Assembly: GCF_004769555.1 (NCBI RefSeq)
Contig: NZ_RQFY01000012.1
Location: 62,001 to 126,000 of the forward strand
DNA length: 64,000 nt
Direction of reading: 5' to 3'
Source: Leptospira koniambonensis
GTDB taxonomy: Bacteria > Spirochaetota > Leptospiria > Leptospirales > Leptospiraceae
The notes under the pieces were generated by a model. The model was not told the DNA's origin, did no database searches, and worked only from the letters and a program-made list of their open reading frames with translations. The translations under genes were made by a program, and so were the position numbers. This document shows, piece after piece, positions 37,120-46,135 of the stretch. Positions within the stretch are counted from its first letter, which is position 1. The number at the start of each line of letters is the position of its first letter.

Positions 37120-39141
37120 TTAATTGGTAGGAGGATTTTCCGTCTTTTTCCAGTAGGCTTTGTTTCCTACCGCGATATTTCTTAAAACAGCATCCTGATT
37201 TTTCGGAACTACCTTTGCGGTATAAAGATCTGCTTCGGTTACGGTACCTTCCCCAAGTAAAGTTGCTGAATTGAAGAAGTAAACAGTGGTCCCTTTTTTG
37301 AGTCCGTCTATTATTCCTGCATTTACGATCAACGAATCTTCCTTCACTCTATGCACTTTTCCACTTGCAGGGATTAATGTTAGGATCTTATCTCTTGCTC
37401 TTAAGGTAGCTTCTGCGAGAGCATCTCTACCTTTCGCGTAAATCCTAAATTTTCCTAAAATTTTCTCTTCTTTATGATCCCTGAGGCTCCATTCTGTGCG
37501 TAAGTTGCCATCTTGGAAGGAAATTTTTCCACTTACAACAAAGCGAATATTTTCACCTTTGGAGTTCTTGATCGAAGAATAGTTTCGTTCCGTTTTATGA
37601 ATTGCACCTGAATAAGGCTCTGATTCTAAACTTTCGGACTTTCTAATATTATCCAGATCGATATTGCGTATTCTTGGATCAGAATTTAGGAAATGGCGAA
37701 GAACTTTTCCTGCTAAAGCGGGAAGATCAGTATGCTTTGCTAAAAAGTCTTCTCCATCTGGATCGAACACAAGGACTTCGGGAGGAGTTCTGCCATAATC
37801 TTCTTGGATACCAAATTCTCCGATCTTTACCAAACCCTCGCGATAACTTAAGGAAGTTTTAAAACCTTCTAAGTTATTCTCTACAGAATATCCGTATTTT
37901 TTATTATCTGGAAATTTATCTCTTAAAAGTAAAAGTAGGTTGAAGTAGCTTGGGAAAAGACCTCTTCTTTTATATTCTTCTAATGTTAAGACCAGGATTT
38001 CAGGGCGGTTAGGAAGAAGTTCTTTAGCTCTGATCAAATGATACCAAGCTAAATCATATAAGAATGCATTTTTATTGGCTCTATATCTTTGGAGTCTGTA
38101 TTCCCCCAGGGTTCTTCTGAGTGAATTTCCTTCTGGTAGGTTTTCCAATGCATACAATTCAGAACGATTTCTTGCAATTGGATCTAAGTCGTCCAATGAA
38201 ATCAATTTTTCTAAATCTGTTCTAGCTTCTTTAGAGGCAGGATCTTTTTTCAATCTTGCATAAGAGCGTAAATATAAATATTCAGTGGAGTTTGGAAATA
38301 AACCTAATAAGCGGTTTAAATATTCTTCTGCTTCTTGGTATCTTCCAAAATAGATCCTGGTTTTTGCTAAAAGTTTAAGTGCTTCTTCTTCGTTAGGATG
38401 TAAGGAAACTGATCTTTCGAATTTTTCAGCTGCTTCTGCAATTTTAGAATCTCGTTTGCTTCCTTGGGATTTTTCTGCCCAGATCAATAAAAATTTCCCG
38501 GATTCCAAAAAGATCCCTGGATCATCGGAAGTTTCTGCTTCTAATTGATTTCTGAGAGATGCAGCTTTTGTAAAGTTCCCGTCGAATGCTTCTACCTTTG
38601 CTTCTAAGGTTTTTACTTCCTTATTTTTAGGGATCCTGGAATATGCAGAATGAAATTCGAAACTGGCTTTTTGGGTTTTTCCTGAAGCAAGTTGAACTTC
38701 TATATAGATTGGAAATAGATCAGAATCGTATCTATCTTCTTCCAAGAATGGTTTTAGGATTAGAAATGCTTCTTCATAACGTCCTAATTTTGCAAGTGTG
38801 ATCGCTTTTTCACGGACGGCCTTTTTGTTTTTAGGTTCTAACTCTAAGACCTTGTCTAAAGACTGCAGCGCTTCTTTTTCTTTATGAAGTTTTAATGCTG
38901 CATCTGCAAGTCCCAATCTAGAGCGAACAGATAAAGGATTTAAGTTCACTGCTTCTCTGAAAGAATCATAAGCAGCAGGATAATTTCTGGAAGCTAATGC
39001 GCCTTCTCCTTCTTTGATCCAATCTATGGTTTGTTTGGAAGAAAGTGAGAAGGAAAAAGATAAAACAAAAAGAACTGCAAAATTCCTGAAAAGAAATTTT
39101 AAGTTCAGATACTTATTTGAGATTTTGGATCCGAATATCAT
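37120..39141 (-). CDS. TPR protein with C-terminal CsgG/FlgT-like region
   Basis: 673 residues. A signal-like segment (FLFRNFAVLFVLSFSFSLSS) is followed by about eight tetratricopeptide repeats (for example WIKEGEGALASRNYPAAYDSF). The last 200 residues contain LRHFLNSDPRIRNIDLDNIR, FVVSGKISFQDGNLRTEWSL, and a small beta domain (GKVHRVKEDSLIVNAGIIDGLKKGTTVYFF) as seen in CsgG- and FlgT-like envelope proteins; this is a resemblance only. The start overlaps the upstream NHL/VWA gene stop as ATGA, so they are a coupled pair. Confidence 0.7.
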   Translation of the reverse strand: MIFGSKISNKYLNLKFLFRNFAVLFVLSFSFSLSSKQTIDWIKEGEGALASRNYPAAYDSFREAVNLNPLSVRSRLGLADAALKLHKEKEALQSLDKVLELEPKNKKAVREKAITLAKLGRYEEAFLILKPFLEEDRYDSDLFPIYIEVQLASGKTQKASFEFHSAYSRIPKNKEVKTLEAKVEAFDGNFTKAASLRNQLEAETSDDPGIFLESGKFLLIWAEKSQGSKRDSKIAEAAEKFERSVSLHPNEEEALKLLAKTRIYFGRYQEAEEYLNRLLGLFPNSTEYLYLRSYARLKKDPASKEARTDLEKLISLDDLDPIARNRSELYALENLPEGNSLRRTLGEYRLQRYRANKNAFLYDLAWYHLIRAKELLPNRPEILVLTLEEYKRRGLFPSYFNLLLLLRDKFPDNKKYGYSVENNLEGFKTSLSYREGLVKIGEFGIQEDYGRTPPEVLVFDPDGEDFLAKHTDLPALAGKVLRHFLNSDPRIRNIDLDNIRKSESLESEPYSGAIHKTERNYSSIKNSKGENIRFVVSGKISFQDGNLRTEWSLRDHKEEKILGKFRIYAKGRDALAEATLRARDKILTLIPASGKVHRVKEDSLIVNAGIIDGLKKGTTVYFFNSATLLGEGTVTEADLYTAKVVPKNQDAVLRNIAVGNKAYWKKTENPPTN

Positions 39142-41177
39142 GGCGTAAAAAATCCGGTCTCCGCTTTTCCATTAGAATTTCTAAATATGGCTTCTACAAC
39201 CACAGGGACATAGACATCCATTCCTGATGGATTGATCCTACTTTTGAAAGAAAGAAGATACCTTCTGTCTTTTTTGGAATCGATCCAACTTCTTAGATTT
39301 TTCTCAGTTCCTCCGGAAGGAATTGTTAAGAACTTTCCTCCCGTTTTTTCCGCGATCTCTTTATACACGGAAACTGATTCTCCATTTTCCCCTAAACAAA
39401 GAAAGTAGATCGGAATATCATGAGCGACTGCGAAACGAATGATCTTTGTTGGAGAAAATTGTGTGAATGCTGCCTTAGAATCTTTTCCTGAAACGATTGC
39501 GACGATTGCTCTTGGACCTAAACTATCTAAAAGATCTGTAATCCCTCTTTGGAGAGATTTTCCAATTTGAGATTCTTCTTCTGGGACAAAGGAGCGTAAC
39601 GCTTTCAGAATATCATACATACTTTTTCCGAAAGGGTAGGCGGTTTGTGTGTCTCTTCCAGAACGGAGAAGTTGGATTTTATCGTCTACTCTGATCTCTG
39701 ATAAAAACGGACGGATTGCTTTCTCAATTGTAGCATAAGATTCAGATACGATCTGTGAATTTTCTGCAACGATAGAAACGCTTATCCTATTATTATACTT
39801 TTTCATGTCGGTTAAACCGATCAAAGGAGAAAGATTATCCATCTCATAGATTCGGAATGAATCCCGAGGAATTGCTTTCACCGGGACTCCATGTCTATCT
39901 TTTGCATGAAGGACTAAAGATATATCAGGATAATCAGAACTGATCGTTCTTTCCACAATTAGATCTAAGTTGGAAGAAAGTTGTCCTTTAGGAGAAAAGG
40001 ATTCAATCCTATGTCTATTAAAATCAGCAACAAACATAGAACCTGTATAATCAAAAGTGACTGAGAATGCTTGGTCGAAATTTCGGACTGTATTTTTAGA
40101 ATCCTTAAAGTTATCAAAACCTGACCAAGTTTTAGAAACGGAGTCATAGATAAAAAGTCCTGCGGTTTCATCTGCCACGACTACCTTATTATCTTTGATA
40201 GAAAGATTTCTAGGTTTTTTAAAAGAAGGATTATTGATCTCTTTTAAAAAGTTCCCTTCATGATCGAATACGACTAGTCTCTTGTTTCCTCGATCCGCTA
40301 CGAAAATTTCCCCACGATTATTAACTTTGATACCAGCAGGTTGTTTTAAGATACCAACGCCTATTTCTTGGAGAGGTTCTCCTGTTCTGGAAAGTTTTTG
40401 GATCCGATTATTCCCCATATCGGAAACATACAAAAATCCTTCTTTTGTAAAATAAAGCCCAGCCGGACCGTGAAAACTTCCTGGGTCTTTTCCAGTAGAA
40501 CCAAAACGATTTACGTAAGTGCCCCTGGTATCAAATTCGAAAATTTTATCACCAGCATAATCAGCAATGAAGATTGATTTGCCTCGAATACTGATCCCGA
40601 CTGGTCCTTCTAAATTTCTACCGAAAGAACCTTTGAAATTTTCAACTGGAAAGCCGTTCGCATCAAATTTGACTACGTTCGCTGTATCGAAACTTACTAC
40701 GTAAAGATATCCTTCTTCATCTACGGCTAAGTCTGAAGGATTTCTAAAACGAAATCTTCTTAGATCGTCTCCGAAAATTGATTTATAATATTCTAAATTA
40801 TCTTTTCTATTTCCGCCGCCTAGTCTGTATCTAAGAGCGTCTAAACGATTTTTACTTATTAAATCAAGTTTATTAGAAGATTCTAATTGTTCTAATTCGG
40901 AAAGACTTTCCTGCCAGTCTCCACTTAGATAGTATGCTTCCGAAAGAAAAAACTTAGGATGAACGAAATCTGGTTTGATAGAAAGAGAGCGCACAAAATT
41001 TTCTCTTGCCGCCGCGAATTCTCCCTTGTTATAATAGGCCAGGCCACGTTTAAAAAATGTCCTGGCTTCTTTTTCTTTCAGTCCGAAATTAGGTAGGGGC
41101 TCGGACCATCCGGATTGCGTGAGAATTCCTAAGAGTAGAACTAAAACTAGAAGTTTTGTTTGCGTACGTCTCCCCAT
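39138..41177 (-). CDS. Exported TPR-NHL-VWA protein
   Basis: 679 residues. A signal peptide (to about residue 25) is followed by a short TPR part (ARTFFKRGLAYYNKGEFAAARENF), then an NHL-type beta-propeller (repeats such as GPAGLYFTKEGFLYVSDMGNNRIQKLS) from about 120 to 420. The C-terminal 230 residues resemble a von Willebrand A domain (SVSIVAENSQ, IVAIVSGKDSKAAFTQF, IPIYFLCLG), though the first MIDAS motif (DxSxS) is replaced by AENSQ. It probably acts in the periplasm or at the surface in protein binding. Coupled to the TPR protein downstream. Confidence 0.75.
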   Translation of the reverse strand: MGRRTQTKLLVLVLLLGILTQSGWSEPLPNFGLKEKEARTFFKRGLAYYNKGEFAAARENFVRSLSIKPDFVHPKFFLSEAYYLSGDWQESLSELEQLESSNKLDLISKNRLDALRYRLGGGNRKDNLEYYKSIFGDDLRRFRFRNPSDLAVDEEGYLYVVSFDTANVVKFDANGFPVENFKGSFGRNLEGPVGISIRGKSIFIADYAGDKIFEFDTRGTYVNRFGSTGKDPGSFHGPAGLYFTKEGFLYVSDMGNNRIQKLSRTGEPLQEIGVGILKQPAGIKVNNRGEIFVADRGNKRLVVFDHEGNFLKEINNPSFKKPRNLSIKDNKVVVADETAGLFIYDSVSKTWSGFDNFKDSKNTVRNFDQAFSVTFDYTGSMFVADFNRHRIESFSPKGQLSSNLDLIVERTISSDYPDISLVLHAKDRHGVPVKAIPRDSFRIYEMDNLSPLIGLTDMKKYNNRISVSIVAENSQIVSESYATIEKAIRPFLSEIRVDDKIQLLRSGRDTQTAYPFGKSMYDILKALRSFVPEEESQIGKSLQRGITDLLDSLGPRAIVAIVSGKDSKAAFTQFSPTKIIRFAVAHDIPIYFLCLGENGESVSVYKEIAEKTGGKFLTIPSGGTEKNLRSWIDSKKDRRYLLSFKSRINPSGMDVYVPVVVEAIFRNSNGKAETGFFTP

Positions 41178-41280
41178 TCTAATCCTCTTAGTCGATAGAA
41201 TAGCTTAAGAGACATAATTTCAACCTATTTTTCGGGCCTTCTATAAGGGTTTTACTTATCCTGCAATCAATTTAAGGCAA

Positions 41281-41385
41281 CGGGTTGCTGCGGAAGGGAT
41301 ACGGAGGCGCTAGTCCCGAAGGGATGAGCGCGAATGCGCGAACCCGTAGTAGCCCGGCTGAGCGAAGCGAAGAGCCGCCCTGAAA
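41281..41385. repeat. Dispersed GC-rich structured repeat, copy 1
   Basis: The core 41311-41380 contains ATGAGCGCGAATGCGCG and GAGCGAAGCGAAG and is GC-rich against an AT-rich background. It matches, in inverted orientation, the element at 45306-45383 over about 70 bp. It has a terminal hairpin TCCC-GAA-GGGA and an internal GCGC-GAAT-GCGC hairpin. It lies between two minus-strand genes. The rest of the 209-bp gap (41178-41280) is plain AT-rich sequence. Confidence 0.65.
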
Positions 41386-41386
41386 A

Positions 41387-41626
41387 TTATCCGAGTCTTC
41401 TTTTAACTGAGAATCTTTCTTTTAGATTGGAAGAAGGGGAGTTGCCCGTCGGGGAAAGCCAGGCGTTTTTCCAGTTGGAATGCCATTCGGACCATTCGCT
41501 GCGGACGGATTGATTTTGTTGGAGTTCCTCTTCGACCTCTCTCATCAGTCGGTCCAATAGAATCACGTAGTTTCTGAATCGCAGGGCCAGGTCGGTGTTT
41601 GAGGAATATTCCTGCATGATTTTCAT
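41387..41626 (-). CDS. Small helical hypothetical protein
   Basis: 79 residues, charged and helical (ALRFRNYVILLDRLMREVEEELQ), with a Trp-rich middle (SEWSEWHSNWKNAW) and a basic end. AGG lies five bases before the ATG. It follows the HDAC-family gene by 69 bases on the same strand and may be in its operon. A longer 83-codon frame overlaps it in another phase but has an unnatural composition, so I favour this one. Function unknown. Confidence 0.5.
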   Translation of the reverse strand: MKIMQEYSSNTDLALRFRNYVILLDRLMREVEEELQQNQSVRSEWSEWHSNWKNAWLSPTGNSPSSNLKERFSVKRRLG

Positions 41627-41695
41627 ATCGGCCTGAGCAGGTGGGAAGAGGCATTTTTTCTGGAAATTTTCGGGCGGAAATAAAAGAAATGGGCG

Positions 41696-42622
41696 TTAGC
41701 CAGCGAGGACTGCTATATGGGCCTCCACACTTTCGGCCAAGGCGTCGAGGTCGTAGCCTCCTTCTAAGAAGGATATAGTTTTCGCACCGATCTGATTTGT
41801 TGCGGCTAATATTAATCGTGTAAATTCTGCGAATGCGTTAGTGCTTAGGTTCATGCCTGCTAATGGATCTCTTCTATGTCCGTCAAAGCCTGCGGAGATT
41901 AATACATACTCTGGTTGGAAGTCCAACATAGAAGGCACTACTATTTCTTGGAAATAATGGAAGTATTCTTTATCTCCAGAACCCATTGGTAATGGGATAT
42001 TTAATGTAAAGTTTTCTCCTTTTCCTTCTCCTCTTTCATGGACTGAACCTGTTCCTGGATAATATGGATATTGATGAAGTGATGTGAAAAATACTTTGTC
42101 TGAGTCATAAAATATTTCTTGGGTTCCATTTCCGTGGTGCACATCCCAATCCAATATATAAACTTTTTCAACTCCTTGTGTGAGTAGATAACCTGCGGTG
42201 ATTGCAATATTATTCAGTAAACAAAAGCCCATAGACCTTCCTGTTTCTGCATGATGTCCCGGTGGTCTTACAAGTGCGATCCCTGATTCTATTTCGTTGG
42301 ATCTTATTTTGTTTACTAAGTCCACTCCGCTTCCTGCTGCCAAGAGTGCTGCATCAAAACTAGATTCTGAATAGGGTGTGTCTCCGTCGAAACTTCCTCG
42401 TTTACCTTGGATGACTGAAAATCTTTCTCTATGTCTATTATTATGTACAGATTCGATCAGTTCTAATGGCAGCTTGTTTGGTTTGATCCAATGCAAATCC
42501 TTAAAATAGGAGGTCTTATGTAGTCGATTGAGTATAGATTCCAATCTTTGAGGGGATTCAGGATGGAATGTTCCGGTATCATGCAATAAAAATGTATCGT
42601 CATAGGCGTAGCCGAGTTTCAT
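41696..42622 (-). CDS. Histone deacetylase / acetylpolyamine amidohydrolase family protein
   Basis: 308 residues, the size of bacterial class II HDAC-like enzymes. The fold motifs are all present: HPESPQRLESIL, RPPGHHAETGRSMGFCLLNN (His-His general base pair), DWDVHHGNGTQEIF (zinc Asp/His), FDGHRRDPLAGM (zinc Asp) and LEGGYDLDALAESVEAHI. It should hydrolyse acetyl-lysine or acetylated small molecules in the cytoplasm using zinc. Whether proteins or polyamines are the substrate is not decidable. Confidence 0.92.
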   Translation of the reverse strand: MKLGYAYDDTFLLHDTGTFHPESPQRLESILNRLHKTSYFKDLHWIKPNKLPLELIESVHNNRHRERFSVIQGKRGSFDGDTPYSESSFDAALLAAGSGVDLVNKIRSNEIESGIALVRPPGHHAETGRSMGFCLLNNIAITAGYLLTQGVEKVYILDWDVHHGNGTQEIFYDSDKVFFTSLHQYPYYPGTGSVHERGEGKGENFTLNIPLPMGSGDKEYFHYFQEIVVPSMLDFQPEYVLISAGFDGHRRDPLAGMNLSTNAFAEFTRLILAATNQIGAKTISFLEGGYDLDALAESVEAHIAVLAG

Positions 42623-42640
42623 TTTCTTCTCCCGTTTTTT

Positions 42641-42655
42641 GTTGGAAGTCCTACA
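42641..42655. repeat. Imperfect palindrome GTTGGAAGTCCTACA
   Basis: A relative of the TGTAGGA-TTCCTACA palindromes, placed between the deacetylase gene and the DUF4015 gene (divergent spacer of 92 bp). Confidence 0.4.
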
Positions 42656-42714
42656 AAGAGGACAAGTACCGAGGTCTCCGGTTCGATATTATATTATAGA
42701 TCCGGAGTAAATTT

Positions 42715-43851
42715 GTGCGCAAACCGTTTTCACTTTTTCCTATCTTAGTTCTTACCGCTTTTCCGGTCTGTGCAGAGTTCACAATCCCTTATCCGGAGAA
42801 TTCTAATAAGAAGGAAATTCCTGTTTTAGAATCTTCTACAAATAGTAAGACCAAACCCCAAGCTGCTTCCAAAGAAAAAGAGAAGAAAGGTGAGATACGA
42901 CTTTCTTCCAGAAACACGCAGATGGAAAGCGAAAAGGAGGCTCCCAAAGAGAAACTTAAAAAGTTTTTTACAAGTCCAGCGAAGAAGGGCGCCTACGGAG
43001 ATCGTCCCAAATTCTACCGTGGTCTTTATGTGAATAATTCTTTGGTTTCTGATAAGTCTCGTAAGAATGAATGGGAGTCCTTATTGAAGGATGCTTCCGA
43101 TTATGGTGTAAATGTTTTAGTGATCGATCTCCAACCTAAAACTCCCTCTCCGGAAGAGATTTCTCGTATTAAGGGAATGGGTTTCTATCCTGTAGGAAGA
43201 CTCGTAAATTTTGACGGTGGCCTTAAGACTAAATATCCTAGTCCTGAAAGATTAAATTCAATTTTGGGTTATGTTAGAAAGGCATGTCTTTCCGGATTTC
43301 CAGAAGTGCAATTGGATTATATTCGTTATGCAGATATAACTGATATAGATCTTTCTTTGAAGGAAAAATATAGTAATATCAACGAAATTGTGACTCGTAT
43401 TCGTGGAGAAGCAAATCAGTGCGAAAAACTTCCTTACTTAGGTGCGGATATTTTTGGTAGAATTCCTTTTAACAGAGATGATCAGATTGGGCAGAAGGTG
43501 GAAAATTTTGCTCAGCTTGTGGATGTTATCTATCCTATGTTATATCCTTCTCATTTTTATGGCCAACCTGGTCGTATCGCAAATCCTTACCAAACTGTTT
43601 ATGATGGTTTGAAGAATACTAGAAAAAGATCCTTATCAACTACCAAAGTTGTAGGTTGGATCCAAGGTTTTGGAATGAGTCTTGGTCCTTCCGGTAAATC
43701 TTTGAAAGATTATATCAAGGCTCAGATAGAAGCAAGTGTGGACAGCGATAGCGATGGTTTTGTCGTTTGGAATATCGTAGGTAAATATGGAGATACTTTC
43801 AGAGCGATTGAAGAAAGTATCCAGAGCGGGAAACTAAAGATCGAGGATTAA
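42715..43851 (+). CDS. Exported putative glycoside hydrolase (DUF4015 family)
   Basis: 378 residues. A GTG start with GGAG seven bases upstream. A signal peptide to about residue 20 is followed by a low-complexity Lys/Ser/Glu linker (to about 95), then the GH-like catalytic domain: YRGLYVNNSLVSDKS, VNVLVIDLQPK, GFYPVGRLVNFD, EVQLDYIRYAD, VDVIYPMLYPSHFYG and DSDGFVVWNI. The TIM-barrel family has a catalytic acidic pair in the QLDYIRY region. Its likely target is an envelope glycan; not known in detail. Confidence 0.85.
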   Translation: MRKPFSLFPILVLTAFPVCAEFTIPYPENSNKKEIPVLESSTNSKTKPQAASKEKEKKGEIRLSSRNTQMESEKEAPKEKLKKFFTSPAKKGAYGDRPKFYRGLYVNNSLVSDKSRKNEWESLLKDASDYGVNVLVIDLQPKTPSPEEISRIKGMGFYPVGRLVNFDGGLKTKYPSPERLNSILGYVRKACLSGFPEVQLDYIRYADITDIDLSLKEKYSNINEIVTRIRGEANQCEKLPYLGADIFGRIPFNRDDQIGQKVENFAQLVDVIYPMLYPSHFYGQPGRIANPYQTVYDGLKNTRKRSLSTTKVVGWIQGFGMSLGPSGKSLKDYIKAQIEASVDSDSDGFVVWNIVGKYGDTFRAIEESIQSGKLKIED

Positions 43852-43868
43852 TATTGTTTTGATCGCGA

Positions 43869-43918
43869 TGTAGGAATTCCAACACGCAGGGTATAGTCCA
43901 GTGTAGGAATTCCTACAC
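43869..43918. repeat. Two GGAATTCC palindromes, TGTAGGAATTCCAACA and GTGTAGGAATTCCTACAC
   Basis: The first (43869-43884) is imperfect; the second (43901-43918) is a perfect 18-bp palindrome. They lie between convergent stop codons of the DUF4015 gene and the next minus-strand gene, and share the core with sites at 5155, 26438, 31880 and 42641. Confidence 0.55.
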
Positions 43919-43923
43919 AACAA

Positions 43924-45201
43924 TTAAAGTCCAAGATCTTTTTCTAATATTAGAAGATCCTTATCTCCGGGAACATTCTTAGGCCTATGAAGTTTATAGG
44001 CTTGGATAGATTCTACTGCTTTTGTTCTCAAGAAGGTTGCTTCTTCGCTGATCGTAGTAGATTTTGCTCCACCTGAAAGTTCCATATATCTCTTTCCGTA
44101 AAGAAGTGAAGTCAATCTATGAAGTCTATAGTCTGTGATATTATCAAGAGCTGCTTCTTTCAAAAGTTTTTGGGCTATTTCCCAGGATTTTTCCTGGCGA
44201 TTTCTGAGTTTAGGCTCTTCTTCTGGAGAGACACTTCCCTTAGGTCGTTTGCTGGATGAATAAGAAGTGTATAATTTATAATAGGTTTCTGCACTTCTGA
44301 TCAGAAGTTCATAATCTGTTTTGGAAAGTCTGAATCCTTCTCTGGCCACTTCTTGTGCTCTTTCTAATTCTTCCGGAACAAAACTATTTTTGGAAAAGCT
44401 GGGAGCCTGATCAGACTTACAATTTAAAAAGGAAACGTATTCTCTGGAAAATCGTATCAAATCTTGGTCTGAATCAAATCTGGATCTTTTTTTCCACGCA
44501 GAAGAAAACTCTGCGCCCGCGCTCATCGGCAGGATCCCGGAACATACTGGTTCTTTGGAATCTACTCCTGCCTCGCTCAAGTATAACATTCCTAATCTGT
44601 AATGCGGCACTGGAGACATTGGATCTAAACGAATTGCTTTGCGGAAAGATTGGATTGCTTCTGGGATCTCATCTCTTGTGAAATGATAATCTCCAGTTTT
44701 ACGTTCTACGAGTGCAGGTCCGCTTAATTCGGAAGAGACTGGATAGGCAACGGTCAGTACCTTCTCTTTTGCCATTCCTAAGTATCCAACACCTCTTAAT
44801 TGTTTTCCTGTGAATGCGGTTTGGAAGATGGATTTAACTTCTATTTGTCCTACGATACTTCCGTCTTTGAATGTTTCATGATCAAAATCTTTTTCGATCA
44901 AATAGAGTATCTGTCCCGGGCGGATCCCTGGGTCGTGATGCACTTTTACAGTGACTATATCAGGTCTTGTGTCGTATCCCAATTCGAATCTTTTGTATTT
45001 ACCTTCGTATTCGATTGGTTTGACCTTATCGAACATAATGGTCTCCCCGACTAAGACCATTTTTTCTTTTCTTGGCATTCCATCTTTACCTGTGTTTTTG
45101 GGCATTCCCACATCTCGGAACGCATACACGAATTCTTTGGAGAAGATAGAAGAGGAAAAAGTGCAGAGTAATAGTATGATTACAGGTCGGGTTAGGGCCA
45201 T
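43924..45201 (-). CDS. Exported TPR-containing protein, unknown function
   Basis: About 425 residues from the ATG at 45201. The in-frame TTG at 45234 has no ribosome-binding site; neither does the ATG, so the start is provisional. A signal peptide (MALTRPVIILLLCTFSSSIFS) is followed by a beta-rich part (VLVGETIMFDKVKPIEY) and TPR-like helices in the middle (PEAIQSFRKAIRLDPMSPVPHYRLGMLYLSE). Two cysteines (PVCSG, LNCKS) may form a disulfide. I do not recognise the family. Confidence 0.65.
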   Translation of the reverse strand: MALTRPVIILLLCTFSSSIFSKEFVYAFRDVGMPKNTGKDGMPRKEKMVLVGETIMFDKVKPIEYEGKYKRFELGYDTRPDIVTVKVHHDPGIRPGQILYLIEKDFDHETFKDGSIVGQIEVKSIFQTAFTGKQLRGVGYLGMAKEKVLTVAYPVSSELSGPALVERKTGDYHFTRDEIPEAIQSFRKAIRLDPMSPVPHYRLGMLYLSEAGVDSKEPVCSGILPMSAGAEFSSAWKKRSRFDSDQDLIRFSREYVSFLNCKSDQAPSFSKNSFVPEELERAQEVAREGFRLSKTDYELLIRSAETYYKLYTSYSSSKRPKGSVSPEEEPKLRNRQEKSWEIAQKLLKEAALDNITDYRLHRLTSLLYGKRYMELSGGAKSTTISEEATFLRTKAVESIQAYKLHRPKNVPGDKDLLILEKDLGL

Positions 45202-45305
45202 ACTTTTATTTTCGGCCGGATTGGAGCCGACCAATATAAGAATTTAAACGATTTCGACGAAGATGGAATCTTTAATTTGATATAAGATCTGTAAATTTAA
45301 GACTT

Positions 45306-45383
45306 GGGCGACTCCTTCGCTCCGCTCAGGCCGCGCTGCTACGACTTCGCGCATTCGCGCTCATCCGGGCAAAGCCCGGACTA
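45306..45383. repeat. Dispersed GC-rich structured repeat, copy 2 (inverted)
   Basis: The reverse complement of this stretch aligns with copy 1 (41311-41380), including an identical ATGAGCGCGAATGCGCGAA block. The terminal hairpin TCCGGGC-AAA-GCCCGGA (45364-45380) replaces the shorter TCCC-GAA-GGGA of copy 1, keeping the pairing but changing the bases. The spacer 45202-45433 otherwise holds no gene; related GC-rich text continues to about 45418. Confidence 0.65.
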
Positions 45384-45433
45384 AAGGTCTGCGCATTGCT
45401 GTCGCATTCGTATTTGCGAATTCTTTTGTGATT

Positions 45434-46135
45434 TTACAAGATCTTGCTAAAGTCCTCTATCACTTGATACTTATGTTCCGCCTGAGGATGGTTCCCTGGC
45501 CGAGAAACGATAATAGGTCGAACTCCAGCTTGGGTTGCTGCATCCGCTTCTTCTTTTATGTCCGTGAAGAATACAATAGAACTTGGAGGCAAAGAAAGTT
45601 TTTCGGCGATTTTAGTATAACTGGAAGCTTCTTTTTTTCCACCTACCGCTGTATCATAATAGTTTTCGAAATATACTGTTAGGTCTCCTGCTTCGCAGTA
45701 TTTATAGATCAGAACTTGGGCTTCTACACTTCCCGAAGAATATACAGCAGCACGTTTTCCTGATTTTTTGATCCTTTCTAAAAAGAGAGGAACGTCTGAG
45801 AAAATTGTACTTTTGAGTTCGCCTGATTCATATCCTTTCTTCCAAATCCTTCCTTGGATCTCTTTCAAAATTCCTAATTTACGATCTTTGGATACTAGGT
45901 ATTTGCAAAATTTGGTAAGTGATTCTGGAGAATTGGAAACTTGTTCCGTATATTCTTTTTCATTTTTGGAAGCGAGGATGAGTGCCTCGGCGAAGACTGT
46001 TTCCGCCGAGGTTTCAGAGAAGAATGATTGAAAGTTTTGGACCGAGTAGGGGAATAAAACCTTGTGCACGAATTCTATCGGCGTGGTTGTACCTTCTATA
46101 TCAAATAAATATAACTCGGTGTTTTGTTCTTCCAA
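45434..46135 (-). CDS. mtnC: Enolase-phosphatase E1 (methionine salvage)
   Basis: 233 residues. A HAD-family phosphatase-isomerase that converts 2,3-diketo-5-methylthiopentyl-1-phosphate to the acireductone in methionine salvage. The HAD motif I is LFDIEGTTTPIEFVH (Asp nucleophile DIEGT), with motif II AAVYSSGSVEAQ and motif IV VFFTDIKEEADAATQAGVRPIIV. The start is TTG directly after the stop of the MFS gene; AAAGGA within the last codons of that gene serves as the ribosome-binding site. Other mtn genes are not in this window. Confidence 0.92.
   Translation of the reverse strand: MEEQNTELYLFDIEGTTTPIEFVHKVLFPYSVQNFQSFFSETSAETVFAEALILASKNEKEYTEQVSNSPESLTKFCKYLVSKDRKLGILKEIQGRIWKKGYESGELKSTIFSDVPLFLERIKKSGKRAAVYSSGSVEAQVLIYKYCEAGDLTVYFENYYDTAVGGKKEASSYTKIAEKLSLPPSSIVFFTDIKEEADAATQAGVRPIIVSRPGNHPQAEHKYQVIEDFSKIL

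Noticed and set aside
41403..41654. 83-codon minus-strand frame overlapping the small helical gene
   Set aside because: The other frame has helical, charged composition and a usable ribosome-binding site; this one looks like its shadow.
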